A stretch of 15,555 nucleotides of DNA from NCBI GenBank assembly GCA_036939755.1, contig JALLAZ010000434.1, forward strand, positions 1 to 15,555, given 5' to 3'. Under the pieces are notes generated by a model, which was given only the letters and a program-made list of their open reading frames with translations, was not told the DNA's origin and did not search any database. The DNA comes from Stephanodiscus triporus (Eukaryota; Bacillariophyta; Thalassiosirophyceae; Thalassiosirales; Thalassiosiraceae). Of the stretch, positions 9,501-15,555 are shown in pieces. Made by a program: the position numbers and the translations under genes. The first letter of the stretch is position 1; each line of letters starts with the position of its first letter.

Positions 9501-9976
9501 GCGTTACATCATACTCACTAGAGTAACATTTCGCCATCTTTAGAATAACTGAAACTTTTTTCTTCGTTGTCAGCTGCTGATGAAATTCGGTCTTTCCCGA
9601 AATGACGTACTTGAATCAAAAGAAAGTATTCCGCGTGCAATAAATGCGTTTTCAAGGCGCCTTCCCACCTACGTTACCATCAAGGATGTAAAGAAAAGAT
9701 GGGGCAGAGGTCAAGTAAGTCCAATTTACGTGCACTTGACAATCATTAGTTAGATACTATCTTTCTCAAGGTCACGTTCTATTGTATCAGGAGGATGTTT
9801 ATCCGATTGCTCAATATGAGAAGCTCTGGGGAGATATGACTGCAGTCGAAGGTATCAATTGCTCCTACTTCGTAGTCACAAGAGAGCGCGGACAGCAACT
9901 CAAAGATCCGGCACAGCTAGATGGATGGAGTAGAGATGGAAGTGCGGCCTATCTCAATTCCATCTGCTCCTGGTAG
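5523..9976 (+). CDS. Bifunctional GHMP sugar kinase / UDP-glucose-pyrophosphorylase-like nucleotidyltransferase, 7 exons
   Basis: Proposed exons: 5523-7485, 7589-7610, 7735-8342, 8510-9377, 9460-9496, 9574-9714 and 9791-9976. All six introns are GT-AG and the frame closes to about 1274 codons. An in-frame stop at 5475 favours the ATG at 5523. Residues 1-360 include [11 protein letters not shown] and [12 protein letters not shown] between low-complexity inserts. The GHMP kinase part shows [11 protein letters not shown] (362-372), the ATP-loop-like [10 protein letters not shown] (536-545), GGGWQD (591-596) and [11 protein letters not shown] (750-760). The nucleotidyltransferase shows [12 protein letters not shown] with a following Lys (905-922), PVGHWYE (1056-1062), [10 protein letters not shown] (1089-1098) and [12 protein letters not shown] near the end. 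By family knowledge the kinase would make a sugar 1-phosphate and the second domain a nucleotide sugar. Fucokinase/GDP-fucose pyrophosphorylase has the opposite domain order. I recall bacterial proteins of this layout labelled UTP-glucose-1-phosphate uridylyltransferase. The substrate is unknown. No signal peptide or membrane segment is seen, so it is probably cytosolic. Confidence 0.85.
5582..5598 (+). repeat. (GAC)n tract encoding poly-Asp near the N-terminus
   Basis: Five GAC codons in a row give Asp residues 21-25. It is the first of several tracts of the same trinucleotide family inside exon 1 of the fusion gene. Confidence 0.8.
5841..5870 (+). repeat. (GAC)10 microsatellite encoding ten Asp
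   Basis: Ten perfect GAC units form an acidic run at about residues 107-116, inserted between HRYHLP-like and FCCPLGH-like conserved strings of the fusion protein. Such a run is likely to vary in length between alleles. Confidence 0.9.
5871..5918 (+). repeat. AAGGGC/GAGGGC minisatellite encoding Lys-Gly and Glu-Gly repeats
   Basis: Directly after the (GAC)10 tract, AAGGGC is repeated and then alternates with AAGGAGGGCGAGGGC-type units, giving [16 protein letters not shown]. The charge switches from acidic to basic and mixed within 30 codons, which fits a disordered linker. Confidence 0.85.
6137..6189 (+). repeat. (ACG)n microsatellite read as poly-Thr, then as poly-Asp
   Basis: Positions 6137-6168 are an (ACG)n run read in the frame that gives ten Thr. 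A two-codon break then puts the same trinucleotide in the GAC frame, giving five Asp (6173-6189). One DNA repeat thus yields two homopolymers side by side. Confidence 0.9.
6460..6566 (+). repeat. (TCG)n tracts encoding poly-Ser
   Basis: TCG runs at about 6461-6477 and 6533-6566 encode Ser runs just before the kinase RMDLSHS motif. TCG is the reverse complement of CGA, so these are the same (ACG/CGT)n repeat in the opposite orientation. Confidence 0.85.
7589..7610 (+). other. 22-nt microexon of the fusion gene
   Basis: These 22 nt encode GMAQNVG with split Gly codons at both ends. They are flanked by a 103-nt intron (7486-7588, GTAAGC...AAAG) and a 124-nt intron (7611-7734, GTGAGT...ATAG). 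Joining exon 1 (ending at LVLIH), the microexon and the next exon ([12 protein letters not shown]) gives an uninterrupted sequence that fits the GHMP family. Without it the frame fails, since 22 nt is not a multiple of three. The second flanking intron contains a long C run near 7697-7707. Confidence 0.8.
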
Positions 9977-10224
9977 GTGAGATCTAATTACTAAAGGGGA
10001 AGGGGAAGGCAACTGAGTACTTTTTCTAAGTAGTTGGTAAATGAAAAATACGTGAGGTATCGTTTAATGATAAATAGATCAGTAGATATCATGCTCATAG
10101 GATGTTCAACAAGGGGAGATATTGCTAGCAAATAATGATAATCACAGTATACAATCTTCGCAAGACTGGCAAAGGTTATGAAAGGCCAGGGAAGAAGAGG
10201 AAAATGGGCAACTCCTTATTTTTT
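9977..10224. other. 3' flank of the fusion gene up to the transposon
   Basis: AT-rich with no coding signal. It should contain the 3' UTR of the fusion gene. I see no clear AATAAA hexamer; AATAAT occurs near 10131. Purine-rich GGGGAAGGGGAAGG lies close after the stop (9995-10008). Confidence 0.5.
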
Positions 10225-10281
10225 ATAACGTTCTAAAAAATAACAGCCGAATTTGGTTCTATTTTATAACAGCTATAAAAA
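10225..10281 (+). repeat. Left terminal inverted repeat of the MULE
   Basis: It begins ATAACGTTCTAAAAAATAAC and includes GTTCTATTTTATAACAGC. It pairs with the reverse complement of 12583-12641. The shared cores AACGTTCTAAAAAA, TAACAGCC and GTTCTATTTTAT are likely transposase-binding sequence. Confidence 0.85.
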
Positions 10282-10349
10282 TTATTTCAGAGGTCATTGT
10301 CACACCTATCGGTATCCTTTGTCCACACTTTTCCATTACTCCGCGTCCT

Positions 10350-11900
10350 TTGCCACCCCACAATGTGAGGGGATACCACGCTGCCATAATTTTTGCCGAC
10401 GACCACGACCTCGACCTCAACCTCGACTTTGAACATGCCAATGATGCCGACAACGCCGACGACGCTGCCGCCTCCGCCCCCGCCTCCACTGCCAATGCCC
10501 GCCCATCCCCTTCACCATTTGATTGCTGTGTTATCATGGAGTCGCCGTCGAATCTCATTGCTGGTGTCAAGGGTATCCTCGACAACTTCCTTGGCAATTT
10601 CCATTGACTCGACACCCAGATCAACACGGACTTCAGTCGCGTCGATGCTGAGGTGTCCATTCCTATGCCATCCCCCTCCCCCTCCCTCCCTGTCTTTGAT
10701 GAATGTGAGGTGAATGAGGCGGGGGCTGCGGGGTTGGTGAGCATACAGTCATATACATATGAGGATTTTTCTCACCTTTCCAATGCCTCCCCCGCCAACG
10801 TCGTCAACCTGGCATCTCCCAACAACAACGTCGACCTGGCGTCTTCTGCCAACGTTGTTAACCTGGTGTCTCTCAACGATGCCGACGACAACAAGCCTCC
10901 CGCCAAGCCATCCCCTCCAAAGAAGGCCCGCAGCTCATTGTCCAAGCCTCTCCCCGAGCTGTCCCAATCCACCATCACTTTCCATTCTTTCAGCTACACC
11001 CTACAAAACAAGAACAAGAATTATCACCTTTATTACTGCTCCCATCATCGCAGGAGCAGGGCAAGGCAAACCTGCACGTGCCATTCGGGGGCTACAGTTG
11101 CATGCCCAATCTTTACATGGCTCAGGTCGAGGGCCAGCACTGTCGGAAGTGCGCAGTGAAGAATTGCGTGGAGACAAAGGGGCCGGGGAGCTACAAATGT
11201 TGTAACAAGGAATCAAGTGACAAGAAGAACATTCTACCAGTTGCACAAGCCTTCCCTGACGTCACAGAGGACATGCATCAGATCATGGTTGCACTAGCAA
11301 CTCAGAATCTCATGTGGACTCCAAGCACGATCTTCGAGGAGTGCAGGAAAGAAATTGATGCAAAATTCCCGCATGGTTGGACGGGACTACAGAAGCAGTG
11401 TTGTCTGGAACTTAGGTGAAAGGCTCACAAAAAGATGGGGCTTGGCAACACAATCGCTACCGTGGAGAATACCCCAGCATTTTCTTACATGACCAACAAT
11501 ACGACTCACCCTTTTCTCCATTTCAGTGGGAATTGGCTCCATCCTAGTCCCTCAAAGCCAGATGAGAGGATGCGTCTCATGATATTTGGGAATCCCAAAT
11601 TGATTCCGTTGATGAAGAATCCAGGTCAGTTTTCTGTTCTATATCCTGTCATTTTTCTTTTTCTGCGCTAATTCATGCCCCTTTTCTGTTCTATTTTTGG
11701 TCATAATTGTCTCATTTGATTTTTCAGGATTGGATTTGTTTGTGGATGCTACGTTCTCCTGTGCACCACACTCTTTCTACCAGTGTCTCATCATTATGAT
11801 ATCTCCTTATCAGGGTAAGCTCATAACGGGTATCACTGCCACAAAATGGAGAAAGCCGATTTTCATTTTCATAACTATTCCCACGTAGTGTTTTCAGGCT
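10350..11900 (+). pseudogene. Broken MULE transposase with FLYWCH-like finger
   Basis: Pieces in order: 10350-10604, an Asp/Ala-rich N-terminus ended by TGA 10605-10607 with the same frame open beyond; 10608 to about 11045, a Ser/Pro-rich stretch with repeats of the type NVVNLAS, then FHSFSYTLQNKNKNYHLYYCSHH, which resembles the start of a FLYWCH finger; a frame switch near 11045-11065 to KANLHVPFGGYSCMPN, then EGQHCRKCAVKNC and IFEECRKEIDAKFPHGWTG; another switch near 11410 to HKKMGLGNTI and IFGNPKLIPLMKNPG. After an intron at 11625-11727 comes LDLFVDATFSCAPHSFYQCL, matching the MULE D-G-T-F / F-Y-Q block with Ala in place of Gly. Homology is lost after about 11815. No usable ATG was found at the N-terminus. 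The later catalytic residues are absent. Confidence 0.75.
11625..11727 (+). other. Probable intron in the MULE transposase remnant
   Basis: GTCAGT follows the split codon after KNP, and TTTTTCAG ends the intron. Splicing joins KNP-G-LDLFVDATF in frame. Another GTAAGC donor at 11815 with TTTTCAG at 11891-11897 may mark a second intron, but the coding sequence beyond it is not recognisable. Confidence 0.65.
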
Positions 11901-11969
11901 TCTACGGTATGTACCGGTGAAATTACAGTATTATTAAAAATTTCTAAAAACACGAGAGAGAGACGAGAA

Positions 11970-12095
11970 AACTGCCATAGGTTCCAACATAGGAATAGTA
12001 CAAATGTTGATATTTGAGAGACTCACGAGGTCTTCTTTGAGCTATCAGGTCACAATAAATAATTTCAACTGCCGTAGGTTCTAATAGGAATAGTA
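11970..12095 (+). repeat. Two copies of a 29-31 nt direct repeat
   Basis: Positions 11970-12000 and 12067-12095 share the pattern AACTGCC[A/G]TAGGTTC[C/T]AA followed by TAGGAATAGTA. They differ by two substitutions and a 2-nt length change, and the starts are 97 nt apart. Confidence 0.8.
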
Positions 12096-12204
12096 ATGAA
12101 TGGATGTTTTTCCACATTTCAGTTGTGGCAAATCATCTTCTATTTGTCAGAAAAACACCATCACTTTCGGCTTATTTATCTTAAATACTTAACACTGTAA
12201 GGTA

Positions 12205-12277
12205 AGACCCCAAACTAATACCACATGGTGAAAGCTGAGAATCTCAGCTTTCCGATGGTATCAGGGTTGGGGGGTCT
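12205..12277. repeat. 73-nt imperfect palindrome
   Basis: The core arms GAAAGCTGAGA (12230-12240) and TCTCAGCTTTC (12242-12252) are perfect 11-bp complements around one base. Outer pairs are ATACCA/TGGTAT (12218-12223 with 12256-12261) and AGACCCC/GGGGTCT (12205-12211 with 12271-12277), symmetric about 12241. Either strand could fold into a long hairpin. Confidence 0.8.
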
Positions 12278-12431
12278 CAAATTGAGTCTACATAGGTAAA
12301 AGAACGTACACAAACCTAAAAAAGTTTGTGGATGGGGATACCTGCCATAACCTGATTAGGAGATATGACCACTCCACCAGCTCCTATCATTTGGTGGTCC
12401 TGTCCAACTGGACGATTGACGTGCGTACCTA

Positions 12432-12542
12432 CTCTTTGGCGGCAACTCACACAGCGATGCCGCCAATAAATTATAACCGATGCAGGCGCCCTGTGTGAGT
12501 TGCCGCCATCTCTTTGGCAGCAACGCACACAGCAATGCCGCC
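12432..12542. repeat. Compound direct and inverted repeat
   Basis: CTCTTTGGCGGCAACTCACA and following bases (12432-12464) recur with a few changes at 12510-12542. In addition GGCGGCAACTCACACAG (12438-12454) has an exact 17-bp inverted partner at 12491-12507. Three related copies in two orientations lie within 111 nt. Confidence 0.8.
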
Positions 12543-12582
12543 GCCAATGCCGTGGATGCCATAAACTCATAAAATAGAACAG

Positions 12583-12641
12583 TTTTTTATGGCTGTCATA
12601 AAATAGAACAGTATTTGGCTGTTATTTTTTTAGAACGTTAT
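12583..12641 (-). repeat. Right terminal inverted repeat of the MULE
   Basis: Read on the - strand it begins ATAACGTTCTAAAAAAATAA and matches the left end. Just inside it the 16-mer CATAAAATAGAACAGT occurs twice (12568-12583 and 12597-12612), so the TIR-internal motif is doubled at this end only. Confidence 0.85.
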
Positions 12642-12714
12642 TTTATCAGAACATAAATTGAAAATAGCCGATCAAAAGAGAATATCACATATGTGCTCAA
12701 ATGAAATATAATCA

Positions 12715-15369
12715 CTACTGGTTTTGGTTGGAGGGCCCTTCATTTCTAGATTCTTCTTTCATCTTCTGCTTTTCATTCAAGTCAGCAACTCTTGCACTGA
12801 TCATATCATTTAAATCTTTCTCTCGCCCATCCTCTGCAAGCTTGACAATTGTGTTCGTTTCCGCCCATTGAGCCAGTTCCGCTATTGAGAACACACCATC
12901 CTTGTTGTGATCCATGTCTGCTGCAATTGCCTTAGCCTCTTCGGCTGTCAACTCTCTCTTCAAAACAGTCTGAAGAACCTGTGCCATCTCTTCCATGGTT
13001 AGTACACCGTCACCATCCTTGTCTAGCAAATGAAATTTATTCCCAATTTTCACTTCAACATCACTCAAATGGGTTTCGATTTTCCCAACCATTGATTCAA
13101 CTCTGGATTTCAAACGGTCAATTGCCTTTTGCAGCTTTTTGTCTCCAACAGCTTCACCCTCGTGGCTTTCAACAACTTGTTTTACTTCAGTGTCCCCTAG
13201 CATTGAAATCTCCCTGGCTTCATTTTCCGTTGCCTTTCTAATATCCTGAAATGCATTGAGGACTTCTTCCTGAGACCTATCAGTGAAAACGGTTTGTGTA
13301 TCAACATCTACCCCGCTTTCACCCTGCATTTTATCTTTGATGCGTTTAAGCTCTTCTCTCTCACGGAGAACAGGATCTGCGGATGCAAGTTGGGATATGG
13401 CATCGATTTCTGCCGTTGACAGTTCAGTTTGCTCGTCTTCCTTGGGTTCGCTTTCAACCGCACTAGCATCAGTAGCTCTAAGAACAGCAACATCTGGTGC
13501 CAACGTGGCAGCGTTATTGAGGGCAGCGACACCAGCTACTGACGCCTCCATCTCTTTGCTTGAAAAGATCTCCCTTTCCATCAAAGGTTCCTTTTCATCC
13601 ATTTTGTCTTTCTCTGCCTTTTCTTTGGCTGCTGCATCTCTCTCTTCTTGTTCCTCCTTGATCATTTCATTCTGATGCTCAAGAACCTCTAGTTGAATCT
13701 TCATAACCTCCGTATTCTTTGACTTTTCTTCTGAAGATGCCATCTCTAACACAATTTCATTAAGAACCTCTTTATCGATCCCAGACATCGCGTCAGCTAA
13801 TCCAATAACGCCCTTTCCTGTACCAATTGAGCTTGATTCCCCGGCAACCATTTCATCATGAAGGAAAAATGTTCTGCTCATAATGAGCAGAGATATTGGC
13901 ACATTCTTCTGCACACTTAGATCAAGCCACTGCTGCAGCGCATTTCTGTAAGCAATCTTACTGAGGCCGATAGACCTCATCCCTCGTTCTCTGCAGGCTT
14001 CTCTCAGTTCCATCTTAGTTAGCGACTCAATGCCTTCCCAAAGAATGCGCTGGTCGTCATCTTTCAGTAATCTTATCCGGTGCCGGAGTTGGAAACGAAG
14101 GAGATTATCATTACCATAGGGGGGGATTCCCATATATTTGCACATATTAATCAGCTGCATTCGTCCCATGTTGTCCAGAGTCAAATTATCTTCAAAATAC
14201 TTCGCAAACTTTATGATAACATCAGGTGGGATGGTTTCGCCAGTTCGAGCTTTTTTCAAGAAGTCAAGAAACGAAATAGCCGATGCCTCTTTTTCAATCT
14301 CAATCGATTCAGCATCTGAGGCATCATCTGCATCGTATTTCCGAATCTGAGCAAACTTCTTCTGCTCCTTCGCAAGTTCAGTTAGAGTACTGTAACGAGA
14401 AATGTTAGAAACGCGCGATTCTTTCGCCCTTAATCAGTGAACCTACATGCAAATTATATTTGCGACTCACTCTTGAAAGAATCCAGCCATACTAATGCGC
14501 ATTTGTAACTCGCCCTTCATCTTCTCCTCTTCCTTCAACGAATCTTGAAATGTGGATGGCAACATGTTGGGGAATATCTTGAGTGCAAATGGTAAGGCAA
14601 ATTCCATGAAGGGTACCAAAACAAACACGGACATGGGAACGAGTCGAAACAAATCGGTGGTGGTTCTTAGCAATTGTTTCCTTTCCCTGCGTGACAAAGT
14701 ACTGCCGCGGAGAGTTCTACTCATCAAGTGGCGTGCAGTCCGAACGTCTGCGGCCAGTAATTTGCTCCCCATCCAGTAGTGATGAAATTCTTTGACCGCG
14801 GCCTCCCTCAATTCAGCCAGCTTCTTCCGAAAGTCTTTTGGATGGGTTACGTAAAACCACAGGACTCCTGGACTTTTCGCCAACATGGAAAATATACTCT
14901 TCAAAGCCCATTGTACGGCATCTGTTGCCTTTTTGACGACAGAAGCGTCCTTCTTTTCTGCGGATGTTTTCGATGCATGTGATGCACTTGATAATTTTTC
15001 TGCTTCGGGGGGGGACGAAGGAGATGCTGCTTTCGCGTCCTTGTACGAGGCTAAACCATTTTTGGTTGCTCCTAATTTTCCAGCGTCGGCGGTTCCATTA
15101 TTGGGCCCTCCAGTCGATACTGATCTCCCACTGAAGCACAAGGAGACGGTCTCTATTGGAGATAATTTGAATGACGATGGCAGACTGAGCAAAGCTGTGC
15201 GCCTATATAATCTAAAGGGATCGCCTATATTGGGCCCAATGAAGGCTCTGCAGAAGGAGCGCTGGGAGAAATGCCCAAGACCTGTATTGCACCACGCCTG
15301 CGAGGAGAACACATTCCTCGCCGAAACTTTCCTGCAATGCTTGATTGTAATAGCTGCCGATGCAAGCAT
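12715..15369 (-). CDS. LETM1: LETM1-like inner mitochondrial membrane protein
   Basis: Two exons on the - strand, 15369-14471 and 14389-12715, are separated by an 81-nt GT-AG intron (14470-14390) that splits an Asp codon. They give 857 codons, somewhat longer than human LETM1. The ATG at 15369 is the first in frame; upstream the frame is open to a stop at 15541-15543 but has only non-ATG codons. Residues 1-45 are basic and Ser/Ala-rich with almost no acidic residues, as in a mitochondrial presequence. Family marks: HYWMGSKLL, then one membrane segment near residues 244-267 (VFVLVPFMEFALPFALKIFP), NMLPSTF, and the matrix-side ribosome-binding-like domain (LINMCKYMGIPPYG, LRHRIRLLKDDDQ, ELREACRERGMRS). 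A charged coiled coil lies at about 520-575. Two EF-hand loops follow, DKDGDGVLTMEE (756-767) and DHNKDGVFSIAE (793-804). By family knowledge it acts in mitochondrial K+/H+ or Ca2+/H+ exchange and volume control. Confidence 0.93.
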
Positions 15370-15381
15370 AGTAGCAGTAGA

Positions 15382-15438
15382 GGTGGGGAAGGGGGTCCCT
15401 GGGAGGAGTGGCGGCTGCGGGGGGGGCGGGGGGCGGAG
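15382..15438 (+). promoter_or_regulatory. G-run cluster just upstream of the LETM1 ATG
   Basis: Several runs of three to eight G (for example 15385-15388, 15391-15395, 15401-15403, 15419-15426 and 15428-15433) lie on the + strand, so the LETM1 5' leader, if it extends here, is C-rich. The cluster satisfies a simple G-quadruplex pattern. It is 13-69 nt upstream of the start codon. A regulatory role is only a possibility. Confidence 0.35.
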
Positions 15439-15555
15439 AGTCCGTGAGCATACTACGAGTTGGGTAATAATTGAGAATTTTTTTGCTAGCCTAAGTATGG
15501 TACTTCCTGCCGAGTTGCTAGCTACTTTCACCGATTTTCGCTAGCTTCGCCCGTG

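Larger units (their letters stand above)
11941..12567. other. Non-coding, repeat-rich 3' part of the MULE
   Basis: No coding sequence is supported between the transposase remnant and the right TIR. The stretch holds a spaced direct repeat, a 73-nt palindrome, a 7-bp hairpin (CACAAAC 12309-12315 with GTTTGTG 12324-12330) and a compound direct and inverted repeat at 12432-12542. This structure may have replaced the deleted catalytic region or may be ancestral to the element. Confidence 0.55.
10225..12641 (+). mobile_element. Degenerate Mutator-like (MULE) DNA transposon with about 58-bp TIRs
   Basis: The ends 10225-10281 and 12583-12641 are inverted repeats of about 58 bp with roughly six mismatches and one 1-nt gap. 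They enclose a broken coding region with a FLYWCH-like zinc-finger remnant and a MULE-type DATF...FYQ motif. The flanks share an A/T-rich string, TTATTTTTTAT (10216-10226) and TTATTTTAT (12638-12646), which could be a 9-11 bp target-site duplication changed by slippage. Low complexity makes this uncertain, and it also blurs the exact element ends. The 2.4-kb length is short for a MULE and most of the transposase catalytic core is missing, so this copy is non-autonomous. Confidence 0.85.

Noticed and set aside
10653..11159. 168-codon frame as an independent protein-coding gene
   Set aside because: It lies within the transposon, continues an upstream frame across one TGA and contains a FLYWCH-like remnant, so it is part of the broken transposase.
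5405..12094. Shared 11-mer TAGGAATAGTA near 5405, 11990 and 12085
   Set aside because: The first occurrence has no further similarity to the other two, so it is probably chance in A/T-rich DNA.
14885..15544. 219-codon open frame on the + strand opposite LETM1 exon 1
   Set aside because: It is antisense to a well supported gene and its protein shows no recognisable motif.
1..15555. tRNA, rRNA or CRISPR array
   Set aside because: No GGTTCGANNCC-type T-arm with a matching acceptor stem was seen, no rRNA-like sequence was recognised, and no regularly spaced short repeats with unique spacers are present.

Overview
The window looks like nuclear DNA of a diatom or a close stramenopile relative. 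The reasons are short GT-AG introns of 63 to 167 nt, a LETM1 protein with a mitochondrial presequence and EF-hands, and decayed mobile elements that resemble reverse-transcriptase and FLYWCH/MULE families I recall from diatom genomes. The species cannot be named from the sequence alone. All family assignments come from recognising motifs by eye; no search was run.

Layout. (1) Positions 1-4756 hold a heavily decayed LINE-like retroelement on the + strand. It enters from beyond the left edge. A reverse transcriptase, an RNase H and a C-terminal Cys/His cluster can be followed in order across at least a dozen stops and frameshifts. (2) Positions 4757-5522 are an AT-rich spacer with a 15-bp inverted repeat near the retroelement end. 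(3) Positions 5523-9976 (+) are best read as one seven-exon gene of about 1274 codons. It encodes a GHMP-family sugar kinase followed by a UDP-glucose-pyrophosphorylase-like nucleotidyltransferase. Exon 1 is GC-rich and full of (ACG/CGT)n tracts encoding poly-Asp, poly-Thr and poly-Ser. The later exons are ordinary in composition, and one is a 22-nt microexon. (4) Positions 10225-12641 hold a decayed Mutator-like DNA transposon with about 58-bp terminal inverted repeats, a broken transposase with its own intron, and a structured 3' part. (5) Positions 12715-15369 (-) encode a two-exon LETM1 homologue of 857 codons, an inner mitochondrial membrane protein.

How the parts relate. The kinase/nucleotidyltransferase gene and LETM1 are convergent. 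The Mutator-like element fills the space between their 3' ends, 248 nt from one stop codon and 73 nt from the other, so it may shape the 3' UTRs or polyadenylation of both. The fusion protein probably phosphorylates a sugar at C1 and then converts it to a nucleotide sugar; the sugar itself cannot be told from the sequence. LETM1 works in mitochondrial ion homeostasis and has no visible functional link to the neighbouring gene.
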